NCBI RefSeq assembly: GCF_021404405.1
Contig: NZ_JABFTV010000004.1
Location: 310,001 to 374,000, forward strand
Length of the DNA: 64,000 nt
DNA from: Billgrantia aerodenitrificans
Lineage (GTDB): Bacteria; Pseudomonadota; Gammaproteobacteria; Pseudomonadales; Halomonadaceae
Direction: 5' to 3'
The position numbers and the translations under genes were made by a program. A model generated the notes under the pieces. It saw only the letters and a list, made by a program, of their open reading frames with translations. It searched no databases and had not been told where the DNA came from. Positions 47,439 to 56,587 of this stretch are shown here, piece after piece; within the stretch, counting starts at the first letter, position 1, and each line of letters opens with the position of its first letter.

Positions 47439-48614
47439 ATGACCATCGCTGACCGCTGGCTGCTGCCCGACGGCATGGATGAGGTGCTGCCGCCCCAGGC
47501 GAGCCGCATGGAGGAGCTGCGCCGCACGCTGCTCGATCTCTATTACCGCTGGGGATACGACCAGGTCATGCCGCCGCCGGTGGAGTTTCTCGACTCACTG
47601 TTGACCGGTACCGGTACCGACCTGGACCTGCAGACCTTCAAGCTGACCGATCAGCTCACCGGCCGCCTAATGGGCGTGAGCGCCGACGTGACGCCCCAAG
47701 TGGCGCGCATGGATGCGCACTCCATGCGCCACCAGGGGCCGGCGCGTTTGTGCTACTGCACCAACGTGCTGCGTGCCAAGGCCGACCAGTATCAGGGTGG
47801 ACGCAGCCCGGTGCAGGTCGGCGTCGAGTTGTTCGGCCACGCAGGCCTGGAAGCCGACCTCGAGATCCTGCGCCTGGCGCTGCAGAGCCTCAAGGCGGCC
47901 GGGGCCGCCGAGCTGCACTTGGCGCTGGGCCACATCGGCATCTATCGTAGCCTGGTACAGGCAGCAGCACTGGATCACGACCGCGAGCGGGCGTTGTTCG
48001 AAGCGCTGGAACTCAAGTCGCCCGGTGCCCTGGCCGAGCAGGTCGAGGTCAGCGTACCCGACCCGGCGCTGGCAGAGATGTTCCGTGCGCTGGGGCGGCT
48101 GCATGGCGGTGCCGAAGTGCTGGAGGCCGCGCGTGAGGCATTCGCCGGCGCCCCTGCGGCGGTGGCCGAAGCGCTGGCTCAGCTGCGTGCGCTGCATCAG
48201 GGCGTGATCGAGGAGCATCCCGAGGTCGAGATATACTTCGACCTGGCCGAGCTGCGTGGCTATCAGTATCACACCGGCATGATGTTTGCGGCCTTCGTGC
48301 CGGGTTACGGACAGGCCCTGGCCAAAGGCGGGCGTTACGACGATACGGGTCGCGCCTTCGGCCGTGCCCGACCCGCCACCGGCTTCTCGATGGATCTCAA
48401 GCTGCTCGCTACCCTGGTGCAGAGCGAGCCGGCCTGCGACGGCATCTGGGCGCCGGCCTCCGGAGAGGGGCTGAGCGAGGCGATTGCCGCGCTGCGCGAC
48501 GGCGGGCAGCGGGTTGTACAGGCACTGCCGGGGCAGACGACATCTCCCGAGGTGCATCGCTGCAGCCGCCGTCTGAGCCTGGTCGACGGGCGCTGGCAGA
48601 CGGAGGCACTCTAG
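47439..48614 (+). CDS. hisZ: ATP phosphoribosyltransferase regulatory subunit
   Basis: The ATG at 47439, preceded by AGGA, gives 391 residues. The protein is a histidyl-tRNA synthetase paralogue without the catalytic and anticodon-binding features: it begins L-L-P-D-G-M-D-E-V-L-P-P, has a motif 2-like F-K-L-T-D-Q-L-T-G-R-L and a Y-H-T-G-M-M-F-A segment. HisZ binds short-form HisG to start histidine synthesis. hisZ-purA adjacency is common in Pseudomonas and Halomonas relatives. Confidence 0.94.
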   Translation: MTIADRWLLPDGMDEVLPPQASRMEELRRTLLDLYYRWGYDQVMPPPVEFLDSLLTGTGTDLDLQTFKLTDQLTGRLMGVSADVTPQVARMDAHSMRHQGPARLCYCTNVLRAKADQYQGGRSPVQVGVELFGHAGLEADLEILRLALQSLKAAGAAELHLALGHIGIYRSLVQAAALDHDRERALFEALELKSPGALAEQVEVSVPDPALAEMFRALGRLHGGAEVLEAAREAFAGAPAAVAEALAQLRALHQGVIEEHPEVEIYFDLAELRGYQYHTGMMFAAFVPGYGQALAKGGRYDDTGRAFGRARPATGFSMDLKLLATLVQSEPACDGIWAPASGEGLSEAIAALRDGGQRVVQALPGQTTSPEVHRCSRRLSLVDGRWQTEAL

Positions 48615-48721
48615 GCCTGGGCGCGGTGGCCGAGGCCAGATTTGGACGACACCGGCATGCGGGCCGGATCACGAGCGCGGCCCGCGGGCCGGATCATCGA
48701 CGCGCACTTACGCGGCGCTGA

Positions 48722-50035
<1,314 letters not shown>

Positions 50036-50066
50036 CCGTGACAGTGCGGTATACGCAGTAACGATT

Positions 50067-50092
50067 CGAGGCCGGCCAAGTCGCCGGCCTCG
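50067..50092. terminator. Hairpin between convergent purA and Sel1-repeat gene
   Basis: CGAGGCCGGC (50067-50076) pairs with GCCGGCCTCG (50083-50092) across a 6-nt loop, 31 bases after the purA stop, followed by GTTCGTT. It probably serves both convergent transcripts. Confidence 0.7.
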
Positions 50093-50164
50093 TTCGTTAC
50101 GCGAAGCGCCGCCGCGGCGAGTGCCAGCGAGCCTGATGCGCCGGCTCGCTGACGAGTCAGCGGT

Positions 50165-52798
50165 TCATTCTGCTATTTCCACGTCGCCGGCGGCAGCGAT
50201 GGCCTCCTCGTCGGAGAGCAGCTGGCGCAGCGTTTCCACGGCGAGCTGACCTTCGCTTTCGAAGACATTGTCCAGCCACAGCAGAGCCTGCTCCTGGTTG
50301 GCCTGCAGGCCACGGGAGGTGAGATAGGCCTCGGCCAGGGCCAGGCGGGCACTGTGGTGCCCTTGGCTGGCAGCTTCGTAGAGGTAGTCGGCGCCTCGCT
50401 CCGGGTCACGGTCCACGTTCACCCCGCGCAGATACTCACGGCCGAGGGAGGCCTGAGCGCCGGGATGGCCCTGTTCGGCGGCGGCGAGCAATAGCTCGTA
50501 GCCGCGCTCGACGTCCTGCGCAATGGCGCCGTCGCCGCGTATCAGGGCGAGGCCCAGGCCGGCGCTTGCATAGTCGGCGCCAGCGTCGACGGCCTGCTGA
50601 TACCAGCGCTCGGCCTCCTCGGCGTTCTGCTCGACGCCGTCGCCGTGCTGATAGGCCTCACCCAACGCGAAAGCGGCGTTCGGCATGCCCGCATCGGCGG
50701 CCTGCTGCAGCAGCTCCAGCCCGCGGTCGACGTCTTGCTCCACATGGTTGCCGGCCAGGTAGGCCTCCCCCAGATTGGCTCGCGCGCCGGTGTGGCCACG
50801 GGCCACGGCGGCTTCCAGGTACTCGATGGCTGTCGCGTCGTCACCCCTATCCATGTACAGGCGGCCGAGGCTTGCGGCGGCGCCGGCATGGCCGGCCTGA
50901 TGCGCCTGCCCCAACCAGTATTCCGCCCGGCCCTGATCGCGTTCGACGCCTTCACCGTTGAGGAAGGCACGGCCAAGGTCGGCCATGGCACCGGGGTGGC
51001 CGTCTTCCGCCGCTGCCACGAGGGCCTGGATATCGCCTTGGGCACCCAGGTCGCGCTGGACATAGGTCAGAGCGTCGTCGGCGGACTCATGGCCCGCCTC
51101 CTGAGCGCGAGTGAGCCAGCGATTGGCCTCGGCGAGATCGCGCTCCACGCCGTCGCCATGGCGATAGGCACGGCCCAGTACCACCATGGCATAGGCATCG
51201 CCCTCATGGGCGGCCTGACCCACCAGTCGGATACCTTCGCGGGGGTCGCCTTCCAGGCTGCCATCCAGATACGCTTCGCCGAGCTGGGTCAGCGCTGTGG
51301 TGTCGCCGGCCTGGGCGGCGTGCTCGAGAAGCTCTCGCCCCCTGACAGGGTCATACGGCAGCACCTCGCCGGCGAGATAGGCGGCGCCCAGTATGCGCAT
51401 GGCACCGCTCTGGCCGCGCTCGGCGGCCTGCTCCAGCAGCTCCTCGGCGCGAGTGGGATCCGGTGCCGTGCCGCGCCCCTCGAGCAGGGCGCCGCCGAGC
51501 TGCTCGGTGGCCCAGGGGTGGCCGAGCTCATGGCTGCGTTCGAGATAGTCGACGGCAATGTAGGGCTGGCCGGCAATCCGCTCGTCGTTCAGGTAGAGCG
51601 AGCCCAGCTGTGCCAACGCCAGCGGATGATCCTGCTCGGCGGCCTGCTCGAGCAGGCCCATGCCGCGGGGCAGGTCGTTGAGCCCGGCCTGGCCTTCCAC
51701 CAGGGCGCGTCCCAGGATCACTCGGGCATCGATCGAGCCGGCCTCGATCGCCTCGCGCAGCCAGCGCTCGGCGCGCACCGGTTCGGGATTGCCGGCTTCG
51801 GGCTCGAGCAGCGCCTGGCCGAGATGAGTCATGGCATCGACGCTGCCTTGGCTTGCCGCATCTTCCAGCAGCTCGAGACCCTGCTGGCGATTCCCGTCCC
51901 GGGTCAGGTCGCGTCCGGCTCGGGCCAGTGCATCGAGATCGCCGGCCTGGGCCGCCTGCTGCAACCAGTGGATACGCTGATCGGGCTGGTCGCCGAGCAG
52001 TCCGTCTTCGCTATGCAACGACGCCAGCTGCAACATGGCGTTGACCTCGCCCTGGGCCGCCTCGCTTTCGAGTATGTCGGCGTAGCGCTGGGCGTAGTCC
52101 ATCGAGCGGGCCGGATCCTCTTCCAGCCAGCCGCCGGGGGCATGGGCTTCTGCCAGGGCCTCGAGGGCCTCAGGCTCTCCGCGCTCAGCCGCTTCGCTGT
52201 AGAGCCGGTGGGCCAGCTCGGGGTCGGCCTCGACGCCTTCGCCGCCTTCGGCCAGCAGGCGGGCCAGCAGCACTTCGGCATTGCGGTCGAGATCGGCCTC
52301 CTTGGCTTGCCACAGCAGGTAGTAGGCGAGTAAGTCGTTACGCTCCACGCCTCGGCCTTCGAGGTAGAGGCGGCCCAGGTTCAACGAGGCATGGCCGCGT
52401 ATGGACGAAGGCTGCTCAATCGCTTGACCGTAGAGGCGAGCAGCTTGAGAGGGATCTTGCTCGACGCCGAGGCCCTGATCGTAAAGCTTGGCCATCTCAT
52501 AATAGGCGGGCGGCACGTAACGTTCTATCAACGGCTGCAAGTGCTCGATGGCCTCGTCATAGCGGCCCGTTTCGATCAGGTCCTGGGCGCGATTGATTTG
52601 GTCCCAGTCCATCGAATCTATGTTGGTATCAAGGCCACCAGAGAACCAGCTTTCATGTGCCTCGGGTATGGGCTGGGCATGCTCGCCGCCCGGCGTCCCC
52701 TGCGTCACGGCGCAGCCGGCCAGCCAGGCCGACAGGGTTATCGCTGCGGTGAATCGCAGCGAGGGGATGAGTCGAGTCCTGTTCGCTATTCGTTCCAT
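50165..52798 (-). CDS. Large Sel1/TPR-repeat lipoprotein, AlgK-like role in exopolysaccharide export
   Basis: The 877-residue protein begins with a lipoprotein signal (basic N-terminus, hydrophobic run, L-A-G-C with C29 as the lipidated cysteine). The rest is roughly twenty Sel1-like repeats of about 36 residues with the pattern A-x-x-x-L-G-x-x-Y-x-x-G-x-G-V-x-x-D and A-A-x-x-G-x-x-x-A. In alginate and related systems a TPR lipoprotein (AlgK) anchors the secretion complex at the outer membrane; this one is about twice AlgK length. It is the last gene of the operon, 49 bp after the PL5-like lyase. It might alternatively be a general Sel1 adaptor. Confidence 0.85.
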   Translation of the reverse strand: MERIANRTRLIPSLRFTAAITLSAWLAGCAVTQGTPGGEHAQPIPEAHESWFSGGLDTNIDSMDWDQINRAQDLIETGRYDEAIEHLQPLIERYVPPAYYEMAKLYDQGLGVEQDPSQAARLYGQAIEQPSSIRGHASLNLGRLYLEGRGVERNDLLAYYLLWQAKEADLDRNAEVLLARLLAEGGEGVEADPELAHRLYSEAAERGEPEALEALAEAHAPGGWLEEDPARSMDYAQRYADILESEAAQGEVNAMLQLASLHSEDGLLGDQPDQRIHWLQQAAQAGDLDALARAGRDLTRDGNRQQGLELLEDAASQGSVDAMTHLGQALLEPEAGNPEPVRAERWLREAIEAGSIDARVILGRALVEGQAGLNDLPRGMGLLEQAAEQDHPLALAQLGSLYLNDERIAGQPYIAVDYLERSHELGHPWATEQLGGALLEGRGTAPDPTRAEELLEQAAERGQSGAMRILGAAYLAGEVLPYDPVRGRELLEHAAQAGDTTALTQLGEAYLDGSLEGDPREGIRLVGQAAHEGDAYAMVVLGRAYRHGDGVERDLAEANRWLTRAQEAGHESADDALTYVQRDLGAQGDIQALVAAAEDGHPGAMADLGRAFLNGEGVERDQGRAEYWLGQAHQAGHAGAAASLGRLYMDRGDDATAIEYLEAAVARGHTGARANLGEAYLAGNHVEQDVDRGLELLQQAADAGMPNAAFALGEAYQHGDGVEQNAEEAERWYQQAVDAGADYASAGLGLALIRGDGAIAQDVERGYELLLAAAEQGHPGAQASLGREYLRGVNVDRDPERGADYLYEAASQGHHSARLALAEAYLTSRGLQANQEQALLWLDNVFESEGQLAVETLRQLLSDEEAIAAAGDVEIAE

Positions 52799-52847
52799 GT
52801 GTTCCCCTCTCTATGTGTCGTCGTATCGTGTAGCAGTTGGCCCCGTT

Positions 52848-54095
52848 TCAATTCCCCAAGCCGCGGAACGCTTCGGTGCTGCGGCGCTCCTCGTCCATGT
52901 AGATGTGCTCCTGAGCATCGGGGGCCATGAAGTAGAGGGTGATGAAGCCGCCCGCACTGCGGTTGTAGGTGGGGCGTACTCGGGTCACGAAGTCGGCCAT
53001 CGGTTCGTGCTCGTAGTGGGCCAGGTAGATATCCATCCAAGTGAAGTACTGGGGGTCACGCAGGAAACCCATGAACTGCTCGAGTGGTGCGTAGTCTTCC
53101 AACGCCGCCGGGTCGTCCAGAATCACGAACAGATAGTCGATGGCTTCGTGGATGGTGCTACCCTCGTATTCCAGATCGAAGATGTCGTAGCCTTGGCGAT
53201 GAATCACCTGCATGTTGGTGATCAGATAGTTGAGGGCGTAGTTCTGATAGTGGATGGCGCGCCGGCCGCGGCCCACCTCGAGGGGCAGCGCGCCGCTTTC
53301 GGTCATGTCGTGCAGCGCGGAATAGATGGCGCTGACGCCGAAGCGGAACAAGTCGTCATCCTCGACCAGCACGCCAACCATGCTGGCGTAGAGCGCGCGG
53401 CGGTAGAAGTGGTTGTTGCAACAGCTCTCTTCCGGTTCCCCGGGTATCGCCGAGTGCTGCAGGGCGAGCCCGTGCAGCCACCGCTCCACTTCTGCCCGCT
53501 CCTCCTCGAACCCTTCCACGTAGGGGCGCACGACGGAGTAGGCCATGGCCGCGGCGAACAGCATCGACTCCGAGGCGAACCACGCCTGGGGTTCCAGCGA
53601 GTCATAGCGGAAGGTGGTCAGCGCCTTGGCGTTGGCCCAGCCGTACAGATATTTCACCAGGCAGTCGGCATAGAAGGTGTCGCCGGTGGCAACGAATGCC
53701 CCGGCCAACTCCGAGACGCTGTCTTCGAAGGCGAACAGCGGTTCGGTGGCGAGCTCCCACTCGTCGGGGCTGGGATAGAAGCCCGGTATGCCGCCACGAG
53801 TGGTGATCGGCTCGTAGTTCAGCTTCTGGCGACAGCTGATTCCCAGCCCCGCTTCTTCCTCGACCTGCAACAGCAGCGGGTTTCGGGTCTCGCTCAGCAG
53901 GGCCTTGCGCGCCTCGACGTCGAAGTAGCTGGCATCGGTGTCATTGACGCGATACTCGGAGAGGTCGAGTTCCATGCGCTCCTCTCGCGAGAGGGTGTCG
54001 GCCGTTACCGCGGTGCCGCTCATCGCCAGCAGGGCGACAGGCAGCAACGGCAGCAGCGGGTGTCGAATAAGTCCTTTTACTACGGCAAGGGGCAT
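52848..54095 (-). CDS. Periplasmic alginate lyase-like polysaccharide lyase (PL5-related)
   Basis: The 415-residue protein has a signal peptide (to about A-V-T-A, residue 32) and an alpha-helical lyase domain. Residues equivalent to the AlgL catalytic set are in place: C-C-N-N-H (N228, H229), and R279 followed seven residues later by Y286 in R-A-I-H-Y-Q-N-Y. Similarity to AlgL also includes the C-L-V-K-Y-L-Y-G-W-A-N-A-K-A-L segment. In alginate systems AlgL clears mislocalised polymer from the periplasm. Here the co-encoded UDP-glucose dehydrogenase suggests the substrate is a glucuronate-containing polymer; PL38-type glucuronan lyases share this fold. Substrate remains unproven. Confidence 0.82.
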   Translation of the reverse strand: MPLAVVKGLIRHPLLPLLPVALLAMSGTAVTADTLSREERMELDLSEYRVNDTDASYFDVEARKALLSETRNPLLLQVEEEAGLGISCRQKLNYEPITTRGGIPGFYPSPDEWELATEPLFAFEDSVSELAGAFVATGDTFYADCLVKYLYGWANAKALTTFRYDSLEPQAWFASESMLFAAAMAYSVVRPYVEGFEEERAEVERWLHGLALQHSAIPGEPEESCCNNHFYRRALYASMVGVLVEDDDLFRFGVSAIYSALHDMTESGALPLEVGRGRRAIHYQNYALNYLITNMQVIHRQGYDIFDLEYEGSTIHEAIDYLFVILDDPAALEDYAPLEQFMGFLRDPQYFTWMDIYLAHYEHEPMADFVTRVRPTYNRSAGGFITLYFMAPDAQEHIYMDEERRSTEAFRGLGN

Positions 54096-54131
54096 GATCG
54101 GCGTCGCTCCATTGGCGCTCGAACGTGGGTG

Positions 54132-55031
54132 TCAGGGGGTGTAGAAACGGAACGCGGCAAAGTCGACGTATTGATCGCGGGGCGTGCGCCACCCTTCGCC
54201 GGTGCCACCGAAGAAGGTCGAGAACATCAGGCCGTCGACGGTGAGGTCGGGCGTGGTGCGAAACACCACGTTCTGGTGCTCCAGCACCGGGCGACCGTCG
54301 ACCCACAGCCTGGCAACGCCGTTCTCCTGGCCGGGATCGTTGAGTACGACCTCCTGCTCGACGGTCACCCACTGGCCAAGGGGAAAATGCCAGAAGCCGC
54401 GCCCGATCGAAGCGCCCTCGAAGCCGACCACATAGGGGTAGAGTTCGCCTTCGCCCTCCTCGCGCCACATCAGGCGCATCGAGAAACCGTTCACGCCGTC
54501 GACCTCTTCCCCGCCCGAGGGGGCTTCACCGCCATACAGCCCCGGCAGCTTGCCACCGCGAACGAAGTCGAAATCGGCAGGAAAGCGGACCATATAGCTC
54601 AGGCAGGCACGGTCGGCCCCCTGCAGAGAAGGCGGATCGCTGTAGAAACCGGCGCCACCGCGGGGCTCTTCTCCCGGCGATGAGGTGCCGGCGGGGTAGC
54701 GTACGCGTAGGCCGGGTTCGCCGATGCCGGTCTGTCCGGCGCCCAGCCGCTCGACGTTCTCGTCGGTGCCCCAGTGGCGCGTGGTATGAAAGTTCTGGCG
54801 CACGGCGGCATGGCCGTCCGCAGCCGTGGCATTCGCCGCCTGGCGTGGCCGCGGCGTCTCCATTGCCGTGTAGCGCTGTGAGCAGGCTATCTCCTGTGGA
54901 ATGTCGACGAGGGCCTCTGCGCCCTCGTCAGCGTGGCCGACCGCGACCGGTAGCAGGGTCAGGCATCCCAGCAGCAGGCTGGAATGCATGCCGACGGAAC
55001 CGCGTTCCTTAGCTGTCGTCGGTAACTTCAT
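54132..55031 (-). CDS. PL14-like polysaccharide lyase
   Basis: The ATG at 55031 is chosen because GGAGG lies six bases upstream, inside the end of the preceding gene; a later ATG at 54989 would lose the basic part of the signal peptide. The 299-residue protein has a signal peptide ending near V-G-H-A and a jelly-roll lyase domain with R-G-G-K-L-P-G-L-Y-G-G, F-S-M-R-L-M-W-R and F-S-T-F-F-G-G-T-G-x-x-W, which I recognise from PL14 alginate/glucuronate lyases of eukaryotes, viruses and bacteria. It overlaps the Alg44-like gene by 23 bp. Polymer substrate is inferred only. Confidence 0.75.
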   Translation of the reverse strand: MKLPTTAKERGSVGMHSSLLLGCLTLLPVAVGHADEGAEALVDIPQEIACSQRYTAMETPRPRQAANATAADGHAAVRQNFHTTRHWGTDENVERLGAGQTGIGEPGLRVRYPAGTSSPGEEPRGGAGFYSDPPSLQGADRACLSYMVRFPADFDFVRGGKLPGLYGGEAPSGGEEVDGVNGFSMRLMWREEGEGELYPYVVGFEGASIGRGFWHFPLGQWVTVEQEVVLNDPGQENGVARLWVDGRPVLEHQNVVFRTTPDLTVDGLMFSTFFGGTGEGWRTPRDQYVDFAAFRFYTP

Positions 55032-56568
55032 CGTTGTCCTCCATGGCTGCGCGGTAGATATCATCGCCGAACTGGATGACCGAGCGTACTCCCTGCCAGA
55101 TTCGCTCCGAGGCGGCACCCAGCAGCGGGGCTTCGGTAAAGCGCACGTCCACCGGCTGGCCGACGCTCTCGGCCGGCAGCGGCTCCTCCGGTACCAGCAG
55201 CACGCTGGCTACGTTCTGCTGCTGTCGCACCCAACTGGGGAACCCGGCGCGCGGTTGGCGCTCGACGTCCAGAGCGACGTTGCGCACTCGGGCGCGAATG
55301 GGCTGGTTGGCATTGGCCAGGGTAACGTAGGCCTGCTGGTCGGGGTCGATACGGCTGATGTCGTTCATGTGGACCAGCGCCTCGACCAGCACGTCGTCCT
55401 CGTCGGTACGGATCAGCGTCATGATCCGTTCGCTTTCGTTGATGTAGACCCCGTCGGCACTGCTCAGCGCCCATGCCACCAGGCAGTCGCAGGGGCTGTA
55501 GATGTCGTTGCTGGCCATGCGGGCTTCGAGGGCGGCGATACGCGAGCTCTCGTAGTCGCGCACCGTTTCGAACTGGTCGATACGTGCCTGCGCGATCTCA
55601 GGCGAGACGGACTCGAAGGTCATGGTGTCGCCGCTGGCCGGCTGGGCCGAGTTGGCCAGACTGACTTCCTGCATGCCGCCTTCGATGTGCTCGCGCAGGT
55701 TGTCGAGCAGCCGGTTGTTGTAGTCCAGCGCCGCCTCGGCAAGGATCAGGTCGGACTCTAGGTCGCTATTGATCACGTTGGTCAACAGCTGGTCGCGCTC
55801 GACCTGGTCGCCGGCCACCAGTTCATGTTCGCCGAGAATGCCCGGGCTGGGAGCGCGAATGTCGATGCGCGGTGCCGTCACGGCGGCGAAGCTGGGCTCG
55901 ATCAGCATGAAGTTGCGGTAGGCGGTTGCGGCGCCTACCAGGACCAGCACGCCGATGGCGGCAAACAACAGGATGTAGCGCCCCATGGGCTTGGGCGGCC
56001 GTGCCGGCGGTAGCGCTCTGGACGCCTGGCGCTTGCGGGGCGTCTGCGGGTCTTCGCCACCAATCAATCCTTCGACATTGGGCGAGCGGCCGCTGAGGGC
56101 GCTGCGGATGATCTGGCGCAGCAACTCGCGGTGCTGCGGCTCGATCTCGGTAATCTCGAAGCTGACGTCGTAACCCTCGCCGCGCTCAGCGGGCGTGGTG
56201 CGCAAACACTCCGCCTTCAGTGGGACGATCAGCTCGGTGGCGCCTGCCATCATCAGCAGCGAGGCGGAGATGCGCTCACCGGGTTGGTAGTCGCGCCGGC
56301 TGTGGGCGGAAAAGCCGCCCAGGGAGACGTCGTTGCCACTCAGCTCCGTATCGCTGTCGCCCAGGTCGACGCGAAAGGGCAGGGTAACGCGAATGTAGCC
56401 GCGCTCGTCGCGCCGTTCGTGCTGCAGGCGGTCGCCACGAGTCAAGCGTGCGCTGTCGTGATCGACGCCGCCCGGCTCGGCGGCAGCATCGGGTTGCCTC
56501 CTTGCGCGATCCCCACCGAGGGTAGGCTCGTGTCGCTTGGGGTCGTCGTTGGAAAAATGATCAGTCAT
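55009..56568 (-). CDS. Alg44-like PilZ-domain membrane fusion protein
   Basis: The 519-residue protein has an N-terminal PilZ c-di-GMP domain with R-R-D-E-R (52-56) and D-V-S-L-G-G (80-85), matching the RxxxR and D/NxSxxG binding motifs. One transmembrane segment (about 197-217) leads to a periplasmic HlyD/membrane-fusion region. This is the architecture of Alg44, which activates alginate polymerisation on binding c-di-GMP. A variable, charged stretch of 45 residues precedes the PilZ domain. It follows the synthase gene by 19 bp, so the two should act together. Confidence 0.9.
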   Translation of the reverse strand: MTDHFSNDDPKRHEPTLGGDRARRQPDAAAEPGGVDHDSARLTRGDRLQHERRDERGYIRVTLPFRVDLGDSDTELSGNDVSLGGFSAHSRRDYQPGERISASLLMMAGATELIVPLKAECLRTTPAERGEGYDVSFEITEIEPQHRELLRQIIRSALSGRSPNVEGLIGGEDPQTPRKRQASRALPPARPPKPMGRYILLFAAIGVLVLVGAATAYRNFMLIEPSFAAVTAPRIDIRAPSPGILGEHELVAGDQVERDQLLTNVINSDLESDLILAEAALDYNNRLLDNLREHIEGGMQEVSLANSAQPASGDTMTFESVSPEIAQARIDQFETVRDYESSRIAALEARMASNDIYSPCDCLVAWALSSADGVYINESERIMTLIRTDEDDVLVEALVHMNDISRIDPDQQAYVTLANANQPIRARVRNVALDVERQPRAGFPSWVRQQQNVASVLLVPEEPLPAESVGQPVDVRFTEAPLLGAASERIWQGVRSVIQFGDDIYRAAMEDNDEVTDDS

Positions 56569-56587
56569 CCGTAGGTCGCTCCTTGCG

